Part shown: positions 9,592 through 18,048 of the stretch, in pieces
Layout of the letters: the number at the start of each line of letters is the position of its first letter
Numbering within the stretch: the first letter of the stretch is position 1
Assembly (NCBI GenBank): GCA_016707285.1
Contig: JADJIA010000001.1
Span: 372,001 to 436,000, forward strand
Reading direction: 5' to 3'
From: Ignavibacteriales bacterium
GTDB lineage: Bacteria; Bacteroidota; Ignavibacteria; Ignavibacteriales; Ignavibacteriaceae
DNA: 64,000 nucleotides
Program-made: the position numbers and the translations under genes
Notes under the pieces: generated by a model
The model's input: the letters and a program-made list of their open reading frames with translations, nothing else
What the model was told of the DNA's origin: nothing
Databases searched by the model: none

Positions 9592-10269
9592 ATGAAAAAA
9601 TATTTATTGAATGTATCAGTGCTCGCTTTGGCTGTCTTTTTCTTTTCGGGTGCCGGCGAAGAAATAAATGCCCCGGCTGCCGTTGTCACTAAAGTGGTTA
9701 ATACTGCACAATACAAGTCTTCTGCCGGAAAATGGGTTGACTTAAAAACGGGTCAGGCTCTTAGTTCCGAGGATATGATCAAAACCTCCGGTAAATCACT
9801 GGTTGTGGTCAAGTTTACAGACAATTCAGTTCTTAAAGTGAGAGAAAACTCGCAAGTTAAGATTTCGACTCTCAAAAAAGACAAAAATGTTTCCAAAACT
9901 GTAGATGTTGACAAAGGTTCTGTTAACGCATCTGTTACAAAACAGGATCAGCAGGACTTCAAATTCAAATCACCAACCTTGGTGGCGTCTGTTCGTGGTA
10001 CTTCTCTCCTGTTTGGAGTGGGTGTTGATTCAACAAATATAGATCTTGAAAACGGACGGCTTTTTTGTGAAGCTCAGCTTGGCAAACAAGAGTCCGGTGA
10101 TCTTAACGAACAAGAAACAGTGCTTGTGACGCCGGAAGGATCATTTAAACCAAGACAAATGACAGAAGAAGACAAAAAACGATTTAACAACTCTGCTAAA
10201 TCAAATGTTAAAAAAGTTATCCTGAAAACACCTCAGGGTGATATTGTAATCGAATATTTGGACAATTAA
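9592..10269 (+). CDS. FecR-domain periplasmic protein
   Basis: The 225-aa product has an N-terminal signal segment (about 1-23). It then carries the FecR fold: a segment resembling 'SVLKVRENSQVKIS' near residues 80-95, the variable beta region, and 'SPTLVASVRGT' near residues 128-138, which is the signature of this domain. There is no transmembrane helix or anti-sigma domain after the signal, so this is not a canonical FecR sigma regulator. Stand-alone exported FecR domains often sit in envelope or signalling clusters. It is followed by a terminator at 10289. Confidence 0.82.
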   Translation: MKKYLLNVSVLALAVFFFSGAGEEINAPAAVVTKVVNTAQYKSSAGKWVDLKTGQALSSEDMIKTSGKSLVVVKFTDNSVLKVRENSQVKISTLKKDKNVSKTVDVDKGSVNASVTKQDQQDFKFKSPTLVASVRGTSLLFGVGVDSTNIDLENGRLFCEAQLGKQESGDLNEQETVLVTPEGSFKPRQMTEEDKKRFNNSAKSNVKKVILKTPQGDIVIEYLDN

Positions 10270-10288
10270 CAAATAGCGAATATTTTGG

Positions 10289-10336
10289 AAAAGCCGCAAC
10301 GGGCAATTAATTTTGCAACGGCGGCTTTTATTTATT
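10289..10336 (+). terminator. Rho-independent terminator after the FecR-domain gene
   Basis: A 9-bp perfect stem AAAAGCCGC (10289-10297) pairs with GCGGCTTTT (10321-10329) and is followed by a T-rich tail. A nested short pairing (GCAATT/ATTTTGC-like) lies in the loop. It separates the first two genes from the barrel-cyclase-rlpA genes. Confidence 0.75.
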
Positions 10337-10424
10337 TGTAATCATTATTAAATTTCGTAAATTCCTTAATTGATCCAAGTTTACTCTAATCCCCCTATCA
10401 AAAATTACCCGGAGGCTTAATAGA

Positions 10425-12821
10425 ATGTTGAATTACTTTTTAAAAATTGCATTGTTTCTGCTGCTGCCGGCTTCATTGATCGCCCAGGTTAGCAATTTTG
10501 TAACAAATGTATCAATGACCGAAGCCAAAGAAGGCTCTGAATTAACTGTGAAAGTTGATCTCACCAATATCAATGATATTTCTGAGGTTATTTTCCTCTA
10601 CAGAGTGTTTGGCACTTCAGAGTTCACCAGAAAAGATATGGAATTATCGGGTGGAACTGCAAGAATAACACTTCTTCCGGAAGACTTAAGACTCCCTTCG
10701 CTCGAATATTATTTTATAATCGAAACGAGGAATAATGGAGAGGAAACCTATCCTCTCGAAGCTGTTGCAAACAGTTACTTGAATGTGCAGGTACAGCCCC
10801 GCTCTGCCAAAGACGATGAAGTTATTGTCCTTAATCCTGAACCCGGCATGCCTATGCAAAATGATGAGATGTTGATCACTCTCTCTCTTCTAAAAGCGAG
10901 TGACGAAGTTGACAAATCAAAAACAAAAATTTATGTTAATGGCACTGATCTCTCTGCCGATCTTTTTATTGCCGAAGACCTTGTAATTTTAACCGGCGAT
11001 AATCTTGTTTCAAATCTCAGAACAGGTGCTTCAAACAGTATGAGAGTTGAACTTTACAAAAAAGACGGTTCAGCCTATCATGCCTATACTGCCGGTTTTA
11101 ATGTTTCAGATAAAGTTGGTAAAAAGGTTGAAGGCATTCCACTCGAATATTATGTTAATCTTCGTGGTGAATCAAGAAACGAAACCGTCAGAGAGACAAA
11201 CAGATGGTATAATAACATCTCATTGGATGGAAAAGCCACCTACGGCGCTTTCGATTTTGATGCTCAGGTTTACGCCACATCCGAAGAAAAAGGATTCCTG
11301 CAACCTTATAACCGCTACAAATTTGGTGTTTACAACGAATATTTCCGCATCATCGGCGGTGATTACACTCCGGGTTACCAATCTCTAGTTATGAATGGTA
11401 AAAGAGTGCGTGGTGTCACCGGTAGTGTTCACCTCGGATTTTTTAATGTTCAGGCTTCCTATGGTGAAATTAACAGAGGAGTTGACGGAACAATAGCTGA
11501 AATTCTTGGACCAAATGCTTCATTGCTGGGGTCGGATAAAGTATTGCTTGCCGATGGAAATGTGGCAAGAGTTAACCAGGGAACATTCAAAAGAAATGTT
11601 TTTGCAGTTAATCCTTACTTCACAGCCGGTGAAACTTTTAAGTTGGGATTCACTTATCTCCACTCTAAAGATGACAAAACCACAGCTCAATATACAAGAC
11701 AACCACAGGAAAATGTTGTTGCCGGAACCGATCTTACCATTAATCTGGATGACAATAAAATCCAGCTTTATGCTCAGGGAGCTTTCTCGGTTCTGAACAA
11801 AGATATTGAGACGGGTGATATCTCCAATGAGACTATCGATAAAGTTTTTGGACCAAATGGTGCTTTTAGTGGAAATTCTGAAGATATCAAAAAAATCAAG
11901 GACATCTTAAGTCAGTTTATCACTTTTAACCAGTTCCTTTCCCCTCTTAAACCTGAGGAACTCTCTTCGCTGGCTTATGAAGCAAGTTTGGCTCTTAACT
12001 ACTTTGGTAACTACTTTAAAGGTACTTACCTTAGCAGAGGTTTCGATTATAACTCTTTTGGTAACAATTATCTAAGAACTGATGTTTCAGGCTTTAACCT
12101 GTTTGACAGGGTTGCTCTGCTTGATAACAAGATGTTTTTGTCACTCGGATATGAAAGATTGGAAGACAACAGAAATAAAACCAAATTTGCCACCACCGCA
12201 TTCACAAATTTTAATGCTTCAATTTCATATTACCCTTCTTTCGATTTGCCGGGGGTTATTCTCTCTTATTCGAGAAATGAAAACAACAATGGTATTCTCT
12301 CAACCGACCCTGACATCCAAAGAAGAACCTATGGTATTGATGATTACACTAACAGATTTGGTGTACAAGTAACTTACAGATTTTTTGCAGGTTATAACCA
12401 CAACCTCTCTGCGACGGGTTCGTTTGCAAGTAGAAAAGACAATACCGTATTCAAATTTGATGCTAACAACACGATGCTTGGTTTAAATTATGCAACCGAA
12501 TGGAGTAAATCACTCCAGTCGTTTTTAACTTTAAATATGAGCAACAATGAAATCATCAATGGTTCTTTGAATACAACCCAAACTTTCAACATTACTTCAA
12601 TTGTTGCCGGTGCAAAATATTATTTGATGCAAAATAAATTAGTGCTCAACGGTTCCGTTGCTCCAACATTTGGAGATCTTAAAAGATATGCATTTGATGC
12701 CAGTGCATTGTACTACATTTTGCAGAATTTATCACTTCAGCTGCAGGTTAGATATCTTGTTAATGATGGCTTCGCTAATGATTCAATTGTCGGACTTACT
12801 TCAAGATATGAGTTGAGATAA
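10425..12821 (+). CDS. Predicted outer-membrane beta-barrel protein with N-terminal Ig-like region
   Basis: The 798-aa product has a signal peptide (about 1-21) and a good ribosome binding site (GGAGG at 10411). Residues 22-240 look like two Ig-like beta domains. From about 250 onward the sequence shows alternating aromatic and polar strands with Gly/Asn/Asp-rich turns, as in outer-membrane barrels. There is no TonB plug motif. The gene stops one base before the cyclase start (12823), so the two are translationally coupled. The substrate is unknown; a receptor or envelope scaffold for the cyclase sensor is an inference. Confidence 0.65.
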   Translation: MLNYFLKIALFLLLPASLIAQVSNFVTNVSMTEAKEGSELTVKVDLTNINDISEVIFLYRVFGTSEFTRKDMELSGGTARITLLPEDLRLPSLEYYFIIETRNNGEETYPLEAVANSYLNVQVQPRSAKDDEVIVLNPEPGMPMQNDEMLITLSLLKASDEVDKSKTKIYVNGTDLSADLFIAEDLVILTGDNLVSNLRTGASNSMRVELYKKDGSAYHAYTAGFNVSDKVGKKVEGIPLEYYVNLRGESRNETVRETNRWYNNISLDGKATYGAFDFDAQVYATSEEKGFLQPYNRYKFGVYNEYFRIIGGDYTPGYQSLVMNGKRVRGVTGSVHLGFFNVQASYGEINRGVDGTIAEILGPNASLLGSDKVLLADGNVARVNQGTFKRNVFAVNPYFTAGETFKLGFTYLHSKDDKTTAQYTRQPQENVVAGTDLTINLDDNKIQLYAQGAFSVLNKDIETGDISNETIDKVFGPNGAFSGNSEDIKKIKDILSQFITFNQFLSPLKPEELSSLAYEASLALNYFGNYFKGTYLSRGFDYNSFGNNYLRTDVSGFNLFDRVALLDNKMFLSLGYERLEDNRNKTKFATTAFTNFNASISYYPSFDLPGVILSYSRNENNNGILSTDPDIQRRTYGIDDYTNRFGVQVTYRFFAGYNHNLSATGSFASRKDNTVFKFDANNTMLGLNYATEWSKSLQSFLTLNMSNNEIINGSLNTTQTFNITSIVAGAKYYLMQNKLVLNGSVAPTFGDLKRYAFDASALYYILQNLSLQLQVRYLVNDGFANDSIVGLTSRYELR

Positions 12822-12822
12822 A

Positions 12823-15045
12823 ATGAGTTCGCAAAAAAGTAGTTCCGGACTTGTCCCCAAACTAATTTTGAGTTTGGCTGTTGCACTTATAACAGTTCTG
12901 CTTACAGGCGATTTCTTTATATCGATAAAACCACTCAAGGAGCTTGAACTCAAGCAAATTGATGAAAAATTTAACGCCAGAGGTGCTGTCCCGTTTAAGG
13001 ACAGCACCCCTAATGTTATAATTCTCGAGGTAACCCGAAATACATTCAAAGGGATGCCCGAGCAATACAAAAAATGGCCCTACCCCCGTGAATTCTTTGC
13101 GAAAGTTATCAGAAATCTCAACAACGCCGGTGTTAAAGCGATTGGAATAGACTTTCTTATGGAGAGTTCCAATATTTTCTCGCCTGAAGACGACTCTTCC
13201 CTCATAAATGCCATTCTCGAAAAAAACAATGTCGTTATTGCCGGAAAAACATTTGATGAGAACAGGAGTGCCGGTGGAAATGTAAGAATTGAAGTGGAAA
13301 ATCTTAATGAAGACTACGGCAATTTTCTGTTTCCCGTTGACAGCTCGGTTGGAATTGTTCAGGTTATAGCTGATAACGATGGAGTTCACAGAAGGTATTA
13401 TCCATTCGCCTATTCTGAAACTTCTAAAAGAAGTGTACCCACTTTTTCTTTTGCAATCATGAATAAAATGATGGGATTGCCTCCACTCGCCATGGCTGAG
13501 TTATCCGATGGTTATTTTAAGCTTGGTGACAAACTGATTCCAAGATATGACAATGTCTCCATGCTTGTTAATCTTTATGGCTCATCAAGAACTTTCCCTC
13601 ATGTTGATTTTATTAATGTTCTCGATGATTCCACTTTCAACACTGCCGAAGAGCTGGAATATGAAACAGCCCTCAATATCTGGGACGATCCGGCATCCGG
13701 ATTACTCTATTCGGGTATGTTTAAGGACAAAATAGTACTCATAGGTTCCACTCTTGAAGAGGACAGAGATGTTATTCCTGTGGCATTCTCAACAGATGAG
13801 AGATCAGGCAGTAACACAATTTATGGAGTGGAGTTTCACGCCAATGTTGTGCAAAACATAATCGAGGGCAATTTTATCAGTCGTTTCCCCGTCTGGCTTG
13901 AAATATTCTTGACAGTTATCTTTGTGCTGATAAGTTTTTTCGTTACTTCTTATCTTCGAGATCTAAAATTCAGAATGAACTGGATAGTCGAAATCGGAAG
14001 TGTCGTTTTGATATTTCTCCTTGTTTTTGGAATAAGAGAACTCTCAAACTTCATGTTTATCAATCAGAAACTCCTCTTCTCCTATGTGGGAATTGATCTC
14101 GGTATTATTCTTGGATATTTCTCAAGTACAGCCTACTATTTTATCCTCGAAAGAAAACAAAAAACCCAGATTAAGGGGATGTTTTCCCGTTATGTCGATA
14201 AATCGATGGTTGATGAACTTATCGCCAATCCTGATAAATTGCGACTTGGTGGAGAAAAGAAATTTGTAACAGTATTTTTCTCTGATATCGCCGGTTTTTC
14301 AACTTTCTCTGAGAAAAAAGAACCCGAAGAACTTGTGGCTTTTTTGAATCAGTATCTCTCTGCAATGACTGAAACTGTGCTTGCAAACAAGGGCACACTT
14401 GATAAGTATATCGGCGATGCAGTGATGGCATTTTGGGGGGCTCCAATTCCCATCGATAATCATGCATACCTTGCTTGTAAAACTGCATTAATCCAACAGG
14501 CTATCATCAAAAAGATGCAGCAAAAATGGAAAGAAGAAGGACAGCCTCTAATTGATGTTAGAATCGGAATTAACACCGGAGATATGGTTGTTGGTAATGT
14601 TGGTGGCACCCAAAGATTCGACTACACTGTTATGGGCGACAATGTTAACCTTGCCTCCCGTCTCGAGGGTGCAAATAAAGCTTATGGTACCAACATAATG
14701 ATTAGTGACTCAACTCACGAACTCGTTAAAGATCAGTTTCTGACTCGCGAACTTGACCGGCTGGTTGTTAAAGGTAAAACTCAACCTGTTCAGGTTTTTG
14801 AGCTTGTTGCCGAGGTTGGTGACCAACTCGAAGAATCAAAAATGAATTCTTTACGACTTTATTGTGATGCAATGGCTAAATACAGGAACCGGGATTTTAC
14901 CGGAGCCGTGGAGATTTTTAAGAAAGTACTTGAAATCAATCCTGACGACGGGCCCACAAAGGTTTATATTGAAAGATCAACTCACTATATCGAATCACCA
15001 CCTGATGATAACTGGGATGGCGTTTTTAGACTCACTACAAAGTAA
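12823..15045 (+). CDS. CHASE2 sensor class III nucleotide cyclase
   Basis: The 740-aa product has an N-terminal membrane helix (about 11-30), an extracytoplasmic CHASE2 domain (about 35-355), three membrane helices (about 355-450) and a cyclase catalytic domain (about 480-665), followed by a short TPR-like tail. Catalytic residues are all visible: metal-binding Asp488 (FSDIAGF) and Asp532 (YIGDAVMAFWG), Lys528 and Thr602 for adenine recognition, and Asn609 and Arg613 (NLASR) for transition-state binding. Lys with Thr at these positions is the class IIIb adenylyl cyclase pattern, so cAMP is the expected product. Its operon partners are exported proteins, implying signalling from envelope to cytoplasm. 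Confidence 0.92.
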   Translation: MSSQKSSSGLVPKLILSLAVALITVLLTGDFFISIKPLKELELKQIDEKFNARGAVPFKDSTPNVIILEVTRNTFKGMPEQYKKWPYPREFFAKVIRNLNNAGVKAIGIDFLMESSNIFSPEDDSSLINAILEKNNVVIAGKTFDENRSAGGNVRIEVENLNEDYGNFLFPVDSSVGIVQVIADNDGVHRRYYPFAYSETSKRSVPTFSFAIMNKMMGLPPLAMAELSDGYFKLGDKLIPRYDNVSMLVNLYGSSRTFPHVDFINVLDDSTFNTAEELEYETALNIWDDPASGLLYSGMFKDKIVLIGSTLEEDRDVIPVAFSTDERSGSNTIYGVEFHANVVQNIIEGNFISRFPVWLEIFLTVIFVLISFFVTSYLRDLKFRMNWIVEIGSVVLIFLLVFGIRELSNFMFINQKLLFSYVGIDLGIILGYFSSTAYYFILERKQKTQIKGMFSRYVDKSMVDELIANPDKLRLGGEKKFVTVFFSDIAGFSTFSEKKEPEELVAFLNQYLSAMTETVLANKGTLDKYIGDAVMAFWGAPIPIDNHAYLACKTALIQQAIIKKMQQKWKEEGQPLIDVRIGINTGDMVVGNVGGTQRFDYTVMGDNVNLASRLEGANKAYGTNIMISDSTHELVKDQFLTRELDRLVVKGKTQPVQVFELVAEVGDQLEESKMNSLRLYCDAMAKYRNRDFTGAVEIFKKVLEINPDDGPTKVYIERSTHYIESPPDDNWDGVFRLTTK

Positions 15046-15499
15046 ATTGTTAAAAGGCGGGGTTATATCCGCCTTTTTTCTTTTAACACTTGCAGGATGC
15101 TCCTCTACGGTAAGGATTCCCACCGGTAATGATAAACCGTCTGTTGAAAACCGGCAAGCTGAAGAGCAAGATCACACCACATCTTTTGATCTGACTGTTA
15201 TCTCTTCATTCACCGGAAACGCTACTTATTACGCCGACAAATTTCAAAATCAGAAAACTGCCAGCGGTGAAACCTATAAAAAAAATAAATTCACTGCGGC
15301 ACACAAAGATCTCCCCTTTAACACCCTCGTAAAAGTTACCAACCTGAAAAATGGTTTAAGTGTGGTCGTTAAAATAAATGACCGTGGTCCCTTTGGAAAC
15401 AACAGAGAGATAGATTTGTCATATATTGCCGCCAAGTCGATCGGGATGATAAATGACGGTGTTGTTGAAGTGAAAATAGATGTCCTCCAACGGAATTAA
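15017..15499 (+). CDS. rlpA: RlpA-like septal/peptidoglycan lipoprotein
   Basis: From ATG 15017 the product is 160 aa with a lipoprotein signal whose lipobox is LAGC (Cys28). The rest is a double-psi beta-barrel RlpA domain: GNATYYADKF, TASGE, TAAH, LPFNTLVKVTNL, INDRGPF and IDLS follow the family order. RlpA proteins bind or cleave peptidoglycan glycans stripped of stem peptides. No SPOR domain is present, unlike E. coli RlpA. The start overlaps the 3' end of the cyclase gene by 29 bp. A terminator-like hairpin lies inside the signal-peptide codons. Confidence 0.85.
   Translation: MAFLDSLQSKLLKGGVISAFFLLTLAGCSSTVRIPTGNDKPSVENRQAEEQDHTTSFDLTVISSFTGNATYYADKFQNQKTASGETYKKNKFTAAHKDLPFNTLVKVTNLKNGLSVVVKINDRGPFGNNREIDLSYIAAKSIGMINDGVVEVKIDVLQRN
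15052..15079 (+). terminator. Terminator-like hairpin inside the rlpA signal-peptide codons
   Basis: AAAAGGCGG (15052-15060), an 8-base loop and CCGCCTTTTTT (15069-15079) form a GC-rich stem with a T run, immediately after the cyclase stop codon. It would end cyclase transcription, yet it lies within the overlapping rlpA reading frame. It could therefore attenuate rlpA expression. Confidence 0.55.
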
Positions 15500-15581
15500 T
15501 TCTCCCGTTATTGTTAAATTTAAAATTCAAATCTCATAAATATATCGGAAGTTTTAACTGTTTTTCACTCGTCTAACTGAA

Positions 15582-17033
15582 ATAAAAAACTCTGACCTTG
15601 CTTTTGCAGGGATCCTTGCGTTTCTGGCAATCGGATCGGCTTTCCTTCCCCAGGTGGCTATTCCACTTTTACTTGGAGTTTTTGTCTATTATCTCTTGTT
15701 AAAAGCAGGTGGTTACGATCTCAATCTCTTCGTGACGATCAGCCTTTTAATCCTGACGAGCAGTGACTTGAATGTTGTTCTAAGATTTGGTATAATCGCC
15801 TGGGCAGCAGCGTCACTTTCATGGTTTGCCTATTCAAATTATATTCGTGAGAAGGAACAAGCAGGGCTGCCACCGGCATTAATATATTTTGTTATTTTCA
15901 CGGTTCTTTCTCTTTTATTCTCCTCCATCTTTTCAGGAAATCCGGTCAAAGGTCTTTCGGCAACGGGAAGACAATTTATTTTCTTTGGATTTGTATTTCT
16001 TATTTATAAAAATATTACCGGTTTTAAGGAGATGATAATCCTCGTTTCTACTGTGATTCTTGCAGGATTTGTAACATCTTCAGGTGTTTTATACAATCTG
16101 ATTACCCAGGGATTAATTGTTCTGCTTGCTTCTGAAGCTCCAATCAGGGTGACGGGAATATTCGCCAATATCAATGTGGCAGGGGGTACTATTGCGGTTG
16201 CACTTCTCGCACTGTTTTTTTCGTTTTTCATGAAAAACAAAAAATCTGCGTTCTCTAAATTATTTACGGTATTTTTATTTTTCTTCCTGTTTGTTGGACT
16301 TGTCTTAACAAATTCCCGTGCGGCACTACTGACTTTTGTTCTCGGTTCTGCCACTTTTATTCTGATTGTCTATCCAAATTTGAGGTTAAAATTTATCCTC
16401 TCAATAACAGTTTTTATTCTGGCAGTGCTTTTTATTCCACCGGTAAACGAATTTTTCTCCTTTTTTCTGAGATTCGAAAAATTCCTCAATATAAGAGATC
16501 ACCTTTGGACAATGTCGTGGGAAACTATCAAAGCAAATCCCTTTTTTGGTGCAGGTCCTGATCAATTTAAAGACTTCTTCTTTAAATATATTACAGCACC
16601 ATCAGGTTCTTATGCCGAATTTATGATAAAAAAGTTATACACCGATGCAGGAGACACAGGACTCTCACACAATTTTTTCATTTTCAGGACAACCGAGTTG
16701 GGAATTCCGGGGTTGATCACAGCATTGTGGCTTCCGGGGTTGTTTATCTATTTTGGAAGCAAGGTTGCAACGAAAATGAGATCAGTCGATTGGAATGGTT
16801 TTATCCTCGTTACAGGGGCATTATCTGTTGGAATCGGGTTGTTTGCAAGAGGATTTTTTGAATCAATTGGATTACTCACCCACGGCTGGCTGATGGTTGA
16901 TCTTCCTTTTTGGATCTGTTTTATGATTATTCTTTTTTATTATCACCGCGCTTTTTTTGACCAAACAAAAATCCTGAAAAACTCCCCATCGCATAATAGA
17001 GATGCATCATTATCAGAATCGACGGAAGATTAA
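15582..17033 (+). CDS. O-antigen ligase / polymerase family membrane protein
   Basis: The protein has about 11-12 hydrophobic segments and a Wzy_C (O-antigen ligase) region near 'WTMSWETIKANPFFGAGPDQF', with the following large periplasmic loop containing 'TGLSHNFFIF' (conserved His). It probably joins O-polysaccharide to lipid A core or polymerises a glycan. The first standard start is GTG 15654. However, the frame is open back to a stop at 15555, and the 24 codons before GTG encode a convincing first membrane segment. No ATG, GTG or TTG is present there; ATA 15582 or CTG 15558 would give a complete protein. The 3' end overlaps the opposite-strand glycosyltransferase by 107 bp. Confidence 0.78.
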   Translation: MKNSDLAFAGILAFLAIGSAFLPQVAIPLLLGVFVYYLLLKAGGYDLNLFVTISLLILTSSDLNVVLRFGIIAWAAASLSWFAYSNYIREKEQAGLPPALIYFVIFTVLSLLFSSIFSGNPVKGLSATGRQFIFFGFVFLIYKNITGFKEMIILVSTVILAGFVTSSGVLYNLITQGLIVLLASEAPIRVTGIFANINVAGGTIAVALLALFFSFFMKNKKSAFSKLFTVFLFFFLFVGLVLTNSRAALLTFVLGSATFILIVYPNLRLKFILSITVFILAVLFIPPVNEFFSFFLRFEKFLNIRDHLWTMSWETIKANPFFGAGPDQFKDFFFKYITAPSGSYAEFMIKKLYTDAGDTGLSHNFFIFRTTELGIPGLITALWLPGLFIYFGSKVATKMRSVDWNGFILVTGALSVGIGLFARGFFESIGLLTHGWLMVDLPFWICFMIILFYYHRAFFDQTKILKNSPSHNRDASLSESTED

Positions 17034-17951
17034 GTGCAGCAGCACCATCTTTCATAAATCTTCTGAAACTCTCCACCATAATAGCTGCAAGATATATCCC
17101 CATTGTTAGCATAAACAAGCCATTTGTTAACAGTCCATATTTTGGCATCTCAGCGAAATAGAAAATTGCTGTGACAACCGCAAGCAGTAAGAGAAAAGAA
17201 TAGAACATCACAGGAGCAGCTTGTTTTAAGCTATGGCTAAACGGGTCGAGAGCAAAAAACCTTCCGTAATCAAAATTTTGTTCTCGCAGCTTTTTGATTG
17301 AATTTCTTGTTTTATAATAATATTTTAATTCAGGAAATGCCATACCCTTAAACCCCATTCGGCGAGCTCTGCTAAAAAATTCGTTATCCTGGTTCCTGAT
17401 AAATTTTTCGTCAAAATAGCCTGTTTTTGCTATTATCGAACTCCTTATTGCAAATGCACCGCTCCCAAATCCGGGAACAGGTTTGGTTGGACGATAGATC
17501 CTCTGCCAGTTTCTCCCCAACCTCGAGAGATGAAAAAGCTGGATCGACCTCTCCAAAATGTTTTCGGCAGGAAAAAATTCATAACAAGGCGAAAAAATCG
17601 AAACATCTTCATAATTATCTACAATTTTTGCAAGATTTGCAAAATAATCGATATTCAGGTAGCAGTGGGCACCGAGCATCTGAATTATTTCAGCTCCCTT
17701 TTCCATGGCATGTTTTATCCCGATATTCAGTGCATGAGGAGTGTAGCGGTCAGGATTTTGCAACAAAACAAGATGAAAATCGTCAGACTGTGCATTATTG
17801 ACAACCCATTCAATTTCTCTGCACTTTGTACCCGAGACAACCACCACTCCGGTTAAATGATTTTTATTGCTTGATGTTAGAAGATTGTCGAGAAGAATTT
17901 TTAGTGATAAATGATCATCGACTACGGGGATGACTGCAAAAATTTTAATTG
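16927..17951 (-). CDS. Family 2 glycosyltransferase with C-terminal membrane segments
   Basis: It shows a GT2 fold: an N-terminal 'FAVIPVVDDH' strand, 'ALNIGIKHAMEKG', a DxD-region variant (LGAHCYL), and 'GFGSGAFAIRSSI' and 'RNQDNEFFSRARRMG' acceptor-side motifs. Two to three membrane helices follow (about residues 245-320). The first standard start, GTG 17847, would delete the essential first beta strand. Coding sequence clearly continues upstream to about 17951, where ATT is the best initiation codon; the frame closes at a TAA just above 17990. It faces the REC-kinase gene divergently and the ligase convergently, both linked to surface glycan synthesis by context. Confidence 0.78.
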
Positions 17952-18048
17952 TTTTGTCTGCGTTTTTGTTAAAAATTTTATTAATTTTAAGAGCAATTTA
18001 ACTTATGTTTTGCAAATATTAAACACCAACAAATTTGCCCGGTATATT

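Noticed and set aside
14864..15016. Longer RlpA with 51 extra N-terminal residues
   Set aside because: This part is an alternate frame of the cyclase tail; the lipoprotein signal needs the start at 15017.
17911..18048. Upstream extension of the REC-kinase protein
   Set aside because: The extra 46 residues are Asn/Lys/Phe-rich and unlike a receiver N-terminus. They lie in the divergent promoter region and overlap the glycosyltransferase start.
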